Shown: one piece after another, positions 1 to 12,819 of the stretch
Layout: each line of letters begins with the position of its first letter
How positions within the stretch are numbered: position 1 is the stretch's first letter
Source: Symsagittifera roscoffensis
Lineage: Eukaryota; Xenacoelomorpha; Acoela; Convolutidae
Direction: 5' to 3'
DNA: 64,000 nucleotides
Assembly (NCBI RefSeq): GCF_963678635.1
Contig: NC_087062.1
Span: 46,339,758 to 46,403,757 of the forward strand
The notes under the pieces: generated by a model
Told to the model about the DNA's origin: nothing
What the model saw: the letters and a program-made list of their open reading frames with translations, nothing else
Databases searched by the model: none
Translations under genes and position numbers: made by a program

Positions 1-1760
1 ATTCTTAAGAAGTCAACAGCTTCAATTAGGTCATTGAACAACCAACTCGCATAAGAATTACATGTGAAACAATGTTTATGTAACAAGTTTATATACGCTT
101 GAAAATCAAAATTTCTCTGAGTACTAGCCCTTTTCCTAGACCTTAGTACCACAACCTCGCAAATGCGATTTTCAAAGTCTTATTGTGCTACAAATTTTCT
201 GAAATCATTATGCGCTGTTTATGGTATCCAAAACCAAGATACAAGTTTTCAACTGCCCCTGGTTGTCCAATCATATAGAAATCATAAAATGCTTGGTCAA
301 AAAACAAAATTTGTGTTGGAGCAAAATTTTTTTGAATCTGCTTGGAATATGGAGTTTGAAATTGAGAAATTTTAAAAAAACGCAACTATAAAAAAAATCA
401 AGTTGTATTGTTGACTGAAGGAAAGTATACAAATTATTAAATGATTTAAAGGGTAAAGCAAATACTTCTAGTAATACAAAGGTTTCGACAAATGGGAGTA
501 TTGGCGAATAGTTTAGCGACAAAGTAGCTATCGCAAATAAGGTCAATGGCTATTTTCTTCCATTGGCAGTAATTTAGATAATCAAATACCTCAGTTAGGA
601 TCCGATCAATTTTACTTTGAACCTCATTTTTGTATGCATTGAAGTTCAAATACTGAGCGTGAAATTGAAGTAATTTTTTCTGCGCTACAAAACAAAGTAT
701 CTTCTGCAATAGATGGAATAAGTTGAATGTCAGTAACTATCGGCCAAAATTACTTTCTGTAACCTGAAGTAAGCTACTCGAATGAAGAAGAAACAACCAA
801 GGGTACAGCTACTTTGAAACGCACTCCTTCATTTATACAAACTTAATTTACTTAATTTAAAAAGCTTTTGACACACTGGATCACAAAATTTTGTTCAATA
901 GGTTAGAAGTTCATGTGTGTGAAAAATAAGTTACTTGTAGCACCACAAACAAGTTGTCAAAAATGGTGAATTTTGAACATCGTTGCGAATTTCGAAATTT
1001 GGTCTCATATAGGGATCCACTTTGGGGCCTCTACTGTCCTTAGATATATCAAAGAATTTCCAAAGTCTGCAATTTTGACGATGTTTCACTATTAGCCGTC
1101 GACACAACCATAATTGGTCTAAACTGCTTAATTGAGAGCTTTCACGAAGGCTTAGAAGCTATAATGTAGAAGCTATTCTTAATTTTGAGTAATTTATGGA
1201 CAAAACGCTCCCAAGCAGCTATTGTAAATTAAGAGCATTTCTTTGAAAGTTGCAGGGTCATTCAAATATCTAAGTGTATACGTAAATGCTTAATTCTAAT
1301 TTAATTGTCACATTAATGTCATTCGGTCAAAGCTTAGAAAACAGTGTGGTATTAATTCGAAAAAGCATCCTTGTCTTCTTAAAGTCGTCATGATTGAATT
1401 TTATGACTCCAACTTCGAGCCCATATTCAAATTTGTGATCAAATATGTCTTTTTGTAGGCCCAAATGCAAGGGTTGTTCCGGAAAATGACAGATGTGAAG
1501 TTCCTTTATGTTTTAATTTGTTCAAACACATGTATATGGTTTTCAAAGCGTCTCCGGCGTTTTGAAAACCACACTGGTCTTGTTCGCTGCTGCTGAATGG
1601 GCTCAGTTGGGTGTCTAATGACCGTTTAACCCCCAATCAGTTCTACTGATATTAGAAATGCTTCAAGGGATGGGACACAGTTAGTAAATGCACCAACCGT
1701 CAAGTGAACAAGTTCAAGTTTTCTTTTTGAAACCATATAGGGGTGCCTACGACTAGCGAA
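1..1760 (+). mobile_element. LINE copy 1, 3' remnant (decayed reverse-transcriptase half)
   Basis: This stretch aligns by eye with positions ~4250-6850 of the better preserved LINE that follows. Shared blocks include the segment around 520-600 (matching ~4850-4910) and the 3' untranslated block around 1500-1760 (matching ~6560-6840). It is riddled with stops and indels, and no coding frame longer than about 90 codons survives. The 5' end lies beyond the window or was lost by 5' truncation. It is clearly older or less constrained than copy 2. Confidence 0.75.
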
Positions 1761-1869
1761 TTTCAAAAACTTTGGGTGATTGGCTGATTTTTTTTCTTAC
1801 TGTTGCGACCATTTGAAAAATGGGGAGCAATTTGTATTCGGGTGTTTAAGTTTTTTTTGTTTTCCACGT

Positions 1870-2430
1870 AGAATCAGGAAAAAAAATCAGGGACCACAAA
1901 TTATTATTGAAATGGGTTGAGAAATATATTAAAGCCCTTCCAATCGTGATTCGAACGACTTCAAAAAAATTCGAAAATGTTTTTACAGTGTCGAGAAAAT
2001 TCGATTTCAACTTTTTGACTTTTGGTCTAATTTCGAAATAGTACGGTGTGAGCGTTTACGCTTACAATAGCTTGTTAAGGCTTGCTTTAAGCCAAGAAAA
2101 TTTAGTTGTACTCAAATGAAAGACGTTTTTTGGAGGTTTAAGAGCAATAGTGTAAACAAAGGTTAAAATTGCCAATAGTTTTGAAAAAGTTTTTAAATTT
2201 TCATCTACAAGAATTTTTGTTTTTCTAGTCATATTTGTTCAAAAACTGTTTTCCGAATGATTTTTTTACTATGGTTTTCAAATATGCATAAGTTTTTTTT
2301 CGTTCAAACCTTTTATCACACCATGCGAAAAAAAACGACTAATTTGGAAAAAAAATGTTTGTTTTTTTTCTAAGACCGTGGTCGGAATGTTCTGTGATAA
2401 TTGCACAATAAGCAGCTATCCTTGGTCAAC
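1870..2430 (+). repeat. Dispersed repeat copy inserted in LINE copy 1 trailer
   Basis: About 550 T-rich bases that match positions ~8880-9310 in the same orientation, for example around the word GTGATTCGAAC and the block preceding the 'tgcacaataagcagctatcctt'-like end. It separates the LINE copy 1 3' block (ending ~1760) from the remainder of the trailer (2440-2705). It therefore behaves as a separate insertion. Short relatives are visible near 49830-49880 (minus orientation) and near 57515-57560. No coding frame. Confidence 0.55.
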
Positions 2431-2439
2431 TTGGCTTTA

Positions 2440-2705
2440 TACCGTCTACGGTTGAACAGTCGTTTCAAATATTTGTGCAGAATTTGGAGTTTATGTCATC
2501 AATTTGTCTAAACAGCCATATATCAGCTGCTCTGTTTATTCAACTTCGACGTTTTTTTCACAGATGTTTTCTATCATGTTTTCACATATATTTTTTCACT
2601 TTCTTTTGATAATGTTCAATTTCGTAGTTCATTCGATAAAAAGGAGCAATGCTTCGTCACCCAAATTGGTTTGTTAGCTGTCCCCTCACTGTTTTTGTTG
2701 CTGAA
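2440..2705 (+). repeat. LINE 3' trailer segment, paired with 6890-7170
   Basis: This segment begins near 'tttataccg' and ends near 'ctgtcccc'. It matches 6890-7170, which lies directly after LINE copy 2. The same trailer after both copies suggests it is part of the element's 3' untranslated region, or of a duplicated host segment. LINE copy 2 begins right after it. Confidence 0.55.
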
Positions 2706-3062
2706 TTAGCCTAATTGTTGTGATAAACTTATTAAATAGTTTCAGAGACGTAAAATGGAAAACACGTTAATTGGAAAACACGTAAAATGGAAAAAGCGTT
2801 GAGCGTCCAAGAATCGAGCAATGCTATTCCACAGCTACGATTTCAAGACCAGACGCAGATCCCTAAATCTTCTTCAAAACGATCGTTTGTATCTTTCAGT
2901 TCAGATTTGCAATCAGTATCTTAAGCAAACATCAGTCTGAACGAGACTGTAGAATCAACCATAAAGAAAGTATTAAAGGATCAAATTAGAAAAATAGGAA
3001 ACATCACTAACAGCTATTTTCAAATCTTAATCAATCAAGGACTGCAGGATATTAAAGAGTCT

Positions 3063-3359
3063 GTGTTAAAGGAGACTATGGAAACAATAGAGATGGAGAC
3101 GAGAAAATGTAAGTTGAAAAGTTTATCAGAACTTCTAGAAGGATATAGTAGGCGGGACAATGTGCGGATAATTGGATTAAAGGAAGTGAAGAGAACAGGT
3201 GATAACGGTCAAACGATTTTTGAAGACTACAATCAAAGCGTTGAAGTCTTGAGTGTAGCTAGTGCAATGGGTGCGCTGGTTGAAAAATCAGATGTCTCAA
3301 TTGCTCATAGGTTACCTGGGAGAAATTTGAATGCTCGACCAATGATTGCGCGCTTCTGA
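3063..3359 (+). pseudogene. LINE copy 2 ORF1 remnant (coiled coil plus RRM-like domain)
   Basis: The 98-residue open stretch begins with a Glu/Lys-rich helix (coiled-coil-like). It is followed by the words RRDNVRIIGLKE and AHRLPGRN, typical of the RNA-binding RRM-like core of L1-type ORF1 proteins. The matching ORF1 of copy 3 at 39989-40780 has the same order. A stop at 3357-3359 interrupts it, and similar residues continue in other frames to ~3660. In the family, ORF1 binds element RNA as a trimeric chaperone; here it is dead. Confidence 0.7.
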
Positions 3360-3687
3360 AGGCGAGTATCAAAAGTGGAACTTCTGGCGAAAAAAAGGAA
3401 TTTAAACCAATCTCAATCGATGAGCTCAGTCCCGCGGCTCAAGTTTTTCAACCTTATGAAACAAGACGGACGGTTCGAATCTAGTTAGACAAAAGAAGGG
3501 AGTATTTTTTCAAATTCAAGGATGACAATTCAACGCATTGTGTACGAGGACTCTATGACGGAGGAATGAAGCTGCAATTTTCAATGAGTCAAATAGAAAG
3601 CTGCTTCGTAAAACAACAGCAACCATTATCAACACCATTCACTTGCCAAAACCCTAATTCATTTTTAAAAGTTGTTAAATTTTCCAC

Positions 3688-6126
3688 GTGAATATACAAT
3701 TGTTACGTAAACACCATGATGAATTGGAAGCACTTGTAAGTTCCCTTGAGTCACCACCTGATATTATTTGCCTAAGCGAAACATGGTTACATGAATATGA
3801 CGTTAAACACAGCTACAAGTTAAAAGGTTACCATGAGGTAATTAGTAAGCCAAGAGCAAGTACTGGAGAAGGGGTGATGATACAATTGAAAGAAATGTAA
3901 CTTCATGCGGAGAGCTACCATCGGAACTTGAGGAAAGTTTAACAATTTTGGTTAGGATTAACCAGGAATTCTTCTTGATAATGTTGGTGTACAACCCTCC
4001 CAAAACCGACAAATTTCGCTTTATAGAACAGTTTGAAAATGTTCTTGACACAATTTCTGACAAAAGTTATCGGTTCATAATATGCGGTGATTTTAATATT
4101 GATAACCTAAAATTAACAACCTCTCTTCAAAGTATATTGATTCTATTGACGGTAAGAGCTTCCATCAGGTGATTAAACATTCAACTCGAAATGGAAATAC
4201 ATGCGATACTCTTCTGGACAACATGATAGTGAAAGATGTTAATATAAAACTGCTTATACGCTTGAAGATCAAACCTTCTCTGACCACTTGTCCATTATTC
4301 TAGAGCTGATTACCACAACCTCGCAAATGCAATCTTCAAATTCTTATCGCGATACAAGTTTTTTAAAATCCAAAACTCGAATAGAAAACTTCAATTTCGC
4401 TTTCATGCATGATTTCCAGAAAATTAAATTGTTCGAAAACTTATCCCCAGTTAATGGCTTGTTTGAAGATTTTCAATCTAAATACGATTTCATATAAAAT
4501 AGATATGCGCCGCTTAGAATATCAAAAACCAAGAAACGAAACATTGACTGCCCCTGATGTGCAATCATATGAAAACTTAATATCTAAGCGTAACATACAT
4601 CATAAAGCTTGGTCAAAAAACAAAAATAACATTAGAGCAAGATTTCTTTTTGAATCTGCCAGTAGTAAAGTTGAAATTGAAATTAAAAACTGTACAAAAG
4701 TTTTACTACAATAAGTTCAAAAATTGTATTGGTGACTCAAAGAAAGTATACAAATTACTAAACGATTTAACGGGTATAACAAATATATCAAGTAGAACAA
4801 TAGTTTCGGTAAATGGAAATAGCGGCGACGTTGTTAGCTACAAACTAGCTATCGCAAATGAGTTCAATGATTTCTTTCCTTCTATTGGCATTCATATAGC
4901 TAATCAAATACCCAATTTAGAATCCGATTAACTTTATTCAGAACCTCGTTTTTGCATGCGTTTAAAATCAATCACTGAATATGAAATTGAAACTGAAGGC
5001 ATTCTTTCAGCGCTACAAATCAAATTATTTTCTGGAATAGATGGATTTAGTAATCTAATTGCCAAAGCTATATCATTCGCAATTTTTCCCTTCCTGAAAA
5101 AACGTATTGAACTATCCTTTAAATCAGGATGTTTTCCTACCGCTCTGACTCAAGCGTAAGTATATCCTTTATACAAAGCAGGATTGAAATTGGATGTCAG
5201 TAACTATCGACCAATATCACTTCTTGTAACCTGGAGTAAGGTATTTGAACGTGCAATGTACAGCCGAGTGTACAGCTATCTTGAAACAAACTCACTAATT
5301 TATATCAAACAGTTTGGTTTCCGAAAAAAAAACAGGACTATTGATGCTGTTGCCAAAGTAACAGAGAAATAACGCTTAGATAAAACTAAATCACCCAAGG
5401 GAACAGTTTTTCTTGATGTAAAAAAAAGCTTTTGACACACTGGATCACGAGATTCTTTTTCATAAGTTAGAAATGTATGGTGTCAGTGGAAAAAATTTAC
5501 TTTGGTTTAAAAGTTACTTGAAGCGCCGCAAACAACTTGTCCAAATTGGTGAAACGCGATCAACGTGGCGAAATCTGGAATGTGGTGTCCCACAGGGATC
5601 CATTCTGCTGTTTCTTATATATATAAACGACCTCCCAAAAGTCTGTAAATTTAGCGAAGTTTTTCTATTTGCCGATGACACAAACATCACTCGACTAAAC
5701 TGCTCGGTTCAGAGCTTCAATCAAGATTTAGAAGCTATAAATAAGTTATTTTCGAATAAATTATTTCTAAATATGGACAAAACGGTACAAGTTAGTGTAT
5801 CTCTTAAGAGGGCTTCCAACCAGCAATTGTTTAATAATAGCATACCTTTGAAAATTGAAGGGTCATGCAAATATCTTGGTGTTTATGTAGATGCTAAATT
5901 ATCATTTAATTCTCACATTAATTTCAAACGATCCAAGCTTAGAAAACAATGTGGCATTGTTTCGAAAATGCGTCATTATGTTCCCAAAACTGTTATGATT
6001 GATTATTATGGCTCTAATTTTAAGCCCATTTTGCAATATAGAAAATTTGTGTATGGTTGCACCTACACAAACGTTTTACCCCTTTACGTTTTACCCCTTT
6101 ACTTGATCCAAAAGAAAATTATTTGA
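3688..6126 (+). pseudogene. LINE copy 2 ORF2 remnant: endonuclease and reverse transcriptase
   Basis: Endonuclease residues appear first: LRKHHDELEALV, then IICLSETWL (3688-3900), then FIICGDFNID (~4070-4110), the conserved catalytic-core region of APE-type endonucleases. Reverse-transcriptase motifs follow: NYRPISLL (~5200), FGFRKK (~5310), the VPQGS block (~5588) and the catalytic FADD box (~5670), then the thumb region to ~6126. The frame is broken by at least six stops or shifts, for example near 3898, 4497, 4930, 5158 and 5370. The family nicks target DNA and copies its RNA in place. Confidence 0.85.
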
Positions 6127-6889
6127 TTGATTTGAAAATTATTTGAAAATTATTTTCCAAAAAAAAATATGAAAGTATTCGACAATTTGTTAATGATGAA
6201 ACGTTTTTAACAGTTTGTTTTGCGATCAATTGCAGTACTGCACTCGGAAACTTTTCAAACGGGCTTTTTGTATTTGATAAACCGTCGTATATGACCAGAA
6301 GTTCAACTTTCAATCAAATAAAAATTCCTAATTTCAGAAGCAAAATTCAAAGAGCTTCAACTAGTTACAGGGGGGCTAAGCTCTTTAATATACTTAGACA
6401 AAATTCCTAAGTTCAGAATTTTTTTTGATCAAGTTTCCAATTCAGATATTCAACGCACAATGCCCACGAAATTCGTGATTTGTTTAAATTCAACATTGAA
6501 GAGCTAATCAAATTTGTTTTTTGTTGACATTTTTTTTGTATGCAAGGATAATGCCGAAGAATGACAGACGTGGAGTGCCTGCATGTTGCACTTTTTTTCT
6601 AAATATATTTGTATATGGTTTTCAATGCGTCTTCGCCGTTTTGAAAACCACACTTGGGCTTGTTCGCTGGTTACTGCCGCATGGGCAGTTGGATGTCTAC
6701 TGACCGTTTAGCCCCCAATCAGTTCTACTGATGTTAGAGAGGATACAAGAGATGGGGGACACAGTTAGTAGAAGCAGTAACCGTGAAGTGAACAAGTTCA
6801 AGTTTTGTTTTTGAAACCGAATAGGGGTGCCTACGACTAGCGAGTTTCAGAAATTATGAGTGATGAATTTGAACTTATTTCTTATTTAA

Positions 6890-7170
6890 TTTATTTTTAT
6901 ACCGACTACGATTGAACGATCATTTTAAACATTGATGCAGAGCTTGGACCTTATGTCATTAACCTGTCTAGATAATGCCTTAAATCTGCTGCTTTTTGTT
7001 TATTCAAATATGAGTATTTTTTTCCAGTATTTTCTTTTTTGTTTTCAGATTTCTTGATTTTTCCTTGTCTTTGAAGATCTCAAATTTCGTCTTTGATTTG
7101 ATAAAACGGGCAGTGCTCTGTAACTCAATCAGTTCATTAACTGTCCCCTTATTGTTTCTGGTGCTTCATA
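6890..7170 (+). repeat. LINE 3' trailer, second copy
   Basis: Matches 2440-2705 along its length and starts after LINE copy 2's recognisable 3' block. It ends ~330 bases before the first visible OGFOD1 exon. From 7170 to 7502 I see only AT-rich intron-like sequence ending in a pyrimidine-poor acceptor at 7501-7502. Confidence 0.5.
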
Positions 7171-7502
7171 TTTAAATTCTCGTTGTATGCATATTTACCA
7201 TTAACAATGAGAAATAAATTCTTTGTTTCTCTCTTTAATTTTCAGTTCGGTTTGCATATGTACTGGTAACACAGAGAAATAATTTCATCTTCTTACAGAA
7301 GTTCTTGTCGGAAATGTTTGTAAAATAGCTCGGACAATCAAATTGTATCATTTAGAATGTTTTTTTTTTTAAATCCGCCAGCTAAAAATAGGATAAAAAG
7401 GGGACATCGACTATTAGAGAATAAAAAGACAAATTCGTCTGATTTTAGACACAAGAAAAATCCTTATAGTTTCGTCTATTTGCTTAATTCTTTGTGAAAC
7501 AG

Positions 7503-10500
7503 GTTTTTGGATCTTGTGAACAATGATCTTAAATCCTGGATCTGTTCTGTGTTCAACGTCAAGCTAAACGGCCTAGTGAGTGTGTCGGGGTCAATCTACA
7601 ACCAAACGGACTACTTGCTGTGCCACGATGACAAACTGGAGGGCAGGAAGATAGCATTTATTTTCTACCTCGTCGACGAAGATTGGAGTGGTAACGAGGA
7701 CGGTGGATGTCTCAGACTGTTCTCTAGTGACCACAATTTCGTTCCGTGTGGACTTCCCAGCAAGATAATAGCCCCTGTATCTAATACTTTCGTCATGTTC
7801 GAAGTTGTTCCCGGTAAGCAAATGATTACCCTTGCAATAAGCAAGGTTGCTGCAACCGGGCACTAGACTTTTTTTGGCAAAAAACTTCTTTGCAAATACG
7901 TGCCTGGGGTAAAAGTTAAGAGTTGCGATGTTGTTTATCGGCGCTGAATTTTTTTGGTAGATTTTCGGCGTTGAGTTTGGTCGCTTTTAATTATGTCAGC
8001 TTATTTTCCTTTTTTTGTTTTTTAACTTTTGTTGGGAATACATGAGAAAGATTGAACTCTAGCGAGAGTTTTTTTAAAATTCTAAATCGCGCTCTTAAGC
8101 CCTCCGCAAAAAGATAGGAAAAAATGAACATGAAAATATTGTTATTTTGATTGCGCGACCTGCTGTGTTTTTAACGCTTTCTATTATCGGTATATAGATT
8201 TTTTGGGTTAATTTGCTTAATAAAATGACTGAACCACTGAAAATTCCGGTTATTTCCTGAGACATTTTTATTCTATTTACAGAAACAAAGAGGATATTTC
8301 CACCCAAACTTACTGAGAAGATTGTTTTCTGTCTTTTTATGAAGATTTTGAAATAAAATAAAATTGAAATCAAAAGGCTGATTTATAAATGAATTAGCTT
8401 TATTTGACAGGGTTTCAAGAAATTGTGTATGTTTTTTGACCCAGTTTCTGAATTGATATTTTTGCATTCTTTGTGGATAATCCAAATTTCATAAAAAGTA
8501 CATTATTCACGTTTTTTAACCGTTTTTATTCAGCTAACTTATTTGATTTTTTATTGCTCGAGCAAAATGGTTGGCTGGGCAGTTTATCATGGTTCCAGGT
8601 CCAGTTAATTCAATGATTTGTAAGACTGATCTTTAAATGCTCTTGAGTTTTTCTAAATTTATATTTAACCTATAGTGAATTTAAGATAGTGAGGTTTTGT
8701 TTGTATTTTAATTTTGAAAATATTACGTCCTGTATCTGTTCCACATATGCGTTTAGTAATATTAATTTAAATGCTGTCAAAATTTTTGGTTCAAAAATTG
8801 AATTTTTGGATTTTGAAACAATTTTTTTATCGCTGTCTTTTTCATCAGCAACAGTTTTCGTTTGTCTTCTTTTTATTTTCCTCGCAAAATCAGCTACCAC
8901 AAATAATCATCGAAATGGGTCGAGTGATATACTAAATTGAAGCTCTTTCAGTCGTGATTCGAACTTAATAAAATTTTCAAAAAGTTTTCCCAGAATTGAG
9001 AACTGATTTAAAATTTTAGATTTTTTGTTTAACTTCGAGCTTCTTTATGCTTAGTTTAAGCCCTGAAAACTTAGTTTTTATGCAAGTAAATTTGTTTTTG
9101 TGGAGTTTTTTGCACCGTTTTTTTAATTTTTTTTTGTTTAAGTCATTTTTCTCAAACTGTTGTCGAAATTTGCGTATTTTACTATGACTGTTGAATATGC
9201 CTAAATTCTTGTTTAATGTCAGATCCTTCTATTAGACCACGCATAAAAAACATTCTGCGCTAATTGCACAGTTTTACAGTTAACCGACTATCCTTGTTTT
9301 TCTTTTCCGGATGCATCGTTATTGATTTTGTTCGCAAGTGACGCGAAAAAAAAACATACTGTCTCCTATGATAAATGGTCTCTTGGAAAATATTGTCGTC
9401 CAACAACCTTCTTCACCTCTCAAATGTAAATTTACTGAAAATAGTATGCCTCATTTCAAGAAGAAAGCTCAATGTAAATCATTAATTAAACCTATCATTT
9501 ACCTAGGTTTGGACAAACGCGAGCTTCGCATTTTTTCCTGCAAACCTTTTTCTGGTGTCGTTTGTTTGCTCAAGTGTTTAATGGTATTTTAAAAATCAGG
9601 TTCGTACCACGATGTAAGTGAGGTGTTGACAAACCGCTCTCCCCGTCTGGCGATCTCAGGCTGGTTCCACTCGTCTGAGCCGTCAGCGAGAGACGACCAT
9701 CTTCGAGCTCCCCTGCGTCTGGGCCACGACATGCAGCTGTGCGAAGATGACATTGATTTCTTCGTGAATTGTATCAACGAATGCTACACTGACCAGACCG
9801 ACATTGACAGAATTGTACAGATTAGACAGGTGTTCGAAGACGAAAGTATCCTAGAACTAGACAAGTTCTTCAGCAATGAGTTCATTCAGAATTTGATGAG
9901 AAGTGAAGCGGATTTTAAGTGAGTAGTACAAATTTGAAGTGGAATAGAAATTGAAGCACGGGCATCTAAATTTTACTCCTAAAGATGAAATGATAAATGT
10001 TTTCGAAAAAGTTCCCGGGTGCCCCAATGATATGATTTTTGAGCACATTTCAGATTTCCAACAAGTCAGTGTCCCGTCTTCGAGAGATTCAAGACTCTCT
10101 GCTCAGATTCAGTTCTGTTTGCTTCTCTGAAGAGACTAGTCACTCATGAGATGATGTTTGCTCTTTTGTGTCAGCTCACTGGAGTGGAGATGCACCCGGA
10201 GTCGGCCTCTCTCCTCTCTTTCGAAGAAAGTCAACTCGGAAGTCACGCATCTGCAGAAAAGTTAGATATCTCTATTTTTGTCTGCAAATGTTCTGTAATC
10301 GAGCGTTAGACTTTGTGCATCAAATGATTTATCGTTGCTTACACAAATGTAGAGAAGGGAGAGCCTCAGTCTATTTTTGTGTATTATATTTTTGGAAGAC
10401 ATCTCTCCTCTCATTCGGAACTTTGTGAAGGTTAGCCATTATTCTAACCATTTCTCGGAGTGGGAAAGAACTATGGACTGGGGGGATTTTTGTATGCCGT

Positions 10501-12256
10501 TGTAGGTACATCGAAGACCGCTCAATTTGAACGATTCTGGTTTTGTATTAGTGAAAGAGATCACGCTAAAAGCCACCTGTAAACTTCTCGGAATAATTGA
10601 TTACAAAAATGAAACTGATGTGAAGCTAGGTGCACACTCGCACAACTCGACACAGGATGGTTGCTTAACTTGAAGTCTAAACTAAATGGATTGACCTGAA
10701 AGTGGCGAACTCGTGATTAAGAGTAATGAACGTAGTGAGTACTCTTATATAGGTCTTGCTGATTTTTTTTTTCAGGAAAAAGTCATAAAATTTGTTCACG
10801 CTCAATTTTGATTTTTCGCGGTTTGATTTGTTATTTATTTTTAAGCTCAGTACATTTATTTTGTTGAAAAGAAGCAGACTCCACTATCGAACAGCACAAT
10901 TGTAAAGGTCATGAAAAACGTGATTGACTTCTAATTTCGAAAATGAAAATTCATTATCAGATTTCCCAGCGAACTAAAAGTTTTACCTATTGATTCAAAG
11001 TTGGGTTAATTTTAACATAAAAGTGTCCATCATAAATTGTTTTACAATTGAAAGAGCTTTAAGGCCATTCAATTTTTTCTTCGAAATTCAAAAGTTTTTT
11101 TTTCAGTTTCCTTGCGTTCATTACTCTTTTCCAACTCAGTTGGCTATGTTATAGGCACTGTAACTGAAATCTGGGCACATATAATACGTATCATTTTTTC
11201 AAATGTCGCGGCAGACCGACAGACTTGATATCGTAGTGAATCATTATATCACATAGTACTCAGGAAAGAGATATCTAGCTCCCTTTGGAATTAATAAGCT
11301 TAGCGAAGATTGTTCTGGTCTCAAACCAGCGCAAAAAAAACTGCTCGAATTAATTACAGGCAGTCCAGCGTTGAAACGACGCCCATGTACCGCGCACCTC
11401 TGACATGCCCTCTAGCTCTCCGTCGCGATGTAAGGACAAAACTTATATGGTATCAGCTGATAGCCCTTTCAGCCATATTTGGTATTCAGGAAGGTTATGA
11501 TGGAAAATATCCGGTCTAAATGTTGCATGCAATTCAAAATTTTTTTCAGCAGATTTCCGTTTGGAAAGTAGATGAGAAGTGAATGTACCTCAAAATCTAA
11601 GCTTTTGGAGATTATTAACAGACCACAGAAAATTCGGTTTTTAACCACAGAATTGATTTAGGAGGAGACCATTTACTTGCTCCCTGAAACCTGATGAGCC
11701 GAAAAAATGGAGTCATTTGAAATCTTAATTACCTTAAAATCAACCTTATAAAACAAGTTTCGAATGGAACGGGTAAAATGAACTAAATTCTTTGCCGCAT
11801 TCCAGGAAATACCGCTGTGAGTTTGAACTGAGAAAAGTTGAGAGGAGCTCCTATTCAGTTTTGACTGATGATGCCGAAGTTATGAACAAAAATAGTAGCA
11901 ATGGAACGGAGACTGAATTGCCAAACGGCGGATCTTTTGAAAACTTGCAGGAGAGTCAACAAAAAGTAGTTAACCTCGATTTTGGCTCTGGTTTAGACGA
12001 AGAAATAGACGTGTTTTCTCTCCATTTGCACGCTTTCTTTTTACCCAAAAACGGAGTCTGGGATGAAGATTGGGGTGGATTTATTGTGTACGTTGATGAG
12101 GAAGGACAAGAGATACAAAGATTAACACCTAAACATAACTGCCTCACTTTGGCGTATGTTGACAGCAAGACTAAATCGTTTCTGAAGTACTCGAACTGTT
12201 TGGGCGGAGATAACTTTTACTACCATTTGATGTGCAGATTTTATGTTGAACGATAA
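7503..12256 (+). CDS. OGFOD1: Prolyl 3-hydroxylase OGFOD1/Tpa1-like (2-oxoglutarate, Fe(II) dioxygenase), 5' incomplete
   Basis: Four exons join in phase: 7503-7813, 9600-9917, 10054-10260 and 11806-12256, each flanked by AG and GT, encoding about 428 residues ending in TAA. The first exon carries the iron-binding HxD as CHDD (His codon 7624-7626). The second exon begins with YHDVSEV, whose His (9608-9610) is the third iron ligand, then RLAISGWFH with the 2-oxoglutarate-binding Arg (9644-9646). The last two exons form the degenerate second double-stranded beta-helix domain of the family, ending in a region like DEDWGGFIVYVDEEG. The human protein has ~540 residues, so roughly 130 N-terminal residues are missing; I found no candidate exons at 1-7502. 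In known members the enzyme hydroxylates a prolyl residue of ribosomal protein S23 (uS12) and affects stress granules and translation termination. All catalytic residues are intact, so an active enzyme is likely. Introns carry repeats, for example at 8880-9310. Confidence 0.93.
8880..9310 (+). repeat. Dispersed repeat in OGFOD1 intron, matching 1870-2430
   Basis: About 430 bases are recognisably similar to 1870-2430, including the words ATCGAAATGGGT and CGTGATTCGAAC and the closing 'ccgactatccttg'-like block. It lies within the first visible OGFOD1 intron (7814-9599). No coding potential. Confidence 0.55.
10722..10765 (-). repeat. Short dispersed motif (…CACTACGTTCATTACTC… family)
   Basis: Read on the minus strand this gives a ~40-base word found again near 34846-34893, near 23577-23620 (weaker) and near 46131-46172, all on the plus strand. 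It sits in OGFOD1 intron 10261-11805. It probably belongs to a larger, decayed transposon family. Confidence 0.45.
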
Positions 12257-12360
12257 TTAAACCTTTCTTCGTGGCCTCAGCTTTTCTTTTGGTTCCAGAA
12301 ACAAGAAGTTGCAGATTTCTTGAATGGCTTGAAATTGAAATGGACACAAATGAATTGAAA

Positions 12361-12366
12361 ATTAAA
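12361..12366 (+). terminator. Candidate OGFOD1 polyadenylation signal ATTAAA
   Basis: ATTAAA, the common variant of AATAAA, lies 105 bases after the OGFOD1 stop codon. A T/G-rich stretch follows. No AATAAA occurs closer to the stop. Confidence 0.4.
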
Positions 12367-12819
12367 TACAAATACCAAGTTAAACTTCACTTTATTTGGA
12401 CTGCGTGTTTTTTGAAGTTTTTTGTGAAAAATTTAATGCTAATTCATGCTGATATATAGGTAGTTAGATTTTTAAGTGTAGAAGAACGGGTGATTTTCAT
12501 TTATCTAGTTCTTGATTTTTTGTTTGAAAAATGTTCTAAAAAATTTTAATCAGTTTTTTCCGGTTTCCTTGTTCTCTTTTACACATTTCGAAAACTTTTT
12601 CGAAACATTTTTATTCAACAAAGGTTTGCCATAAATTTTTCAGTGCAAAAACTGAAACTCCGACAAAAAATATTCTAAATTAATTTTAGTTCGAAGGTCA
12701 GAATTATTTCAGAAATTTAAGGCATTGTCTGATAATTTTTTAAACAAACTATATCAAATAGTTTAACAAAAGCTGTTGAATCATTCTATAGCTTGTCTTT
12801 TTAAAAATGCTAGTTTTGA

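Larger units (their letters stand above)
2706..6860 (+). mobile_element. LINE copy 2, near full length, inactive (Jockey/CR1-like)
   Basis: The 5' end is recognised because the ~55 bases from about 2706 recur at ~39815, at the 5' end of LINE copy 3. In order it contains an ORF1 remnant (~3000-3600), an apurinic-like endonuclease (from 3688) and a reverse transcriptase (~5000-6130) with the RT signatures VPQGS and FADD. A 3' untranslated block (~6500-6850) is shared with copy 1. Numerous stops and frameshifts make it non-functional. The ORF1-EN-RT order and the 'ETWL' endonuclease motif fit the I/Jockey-CR1 supergroup; I cannot assign the clade more exactly. Confidence 0.85.
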
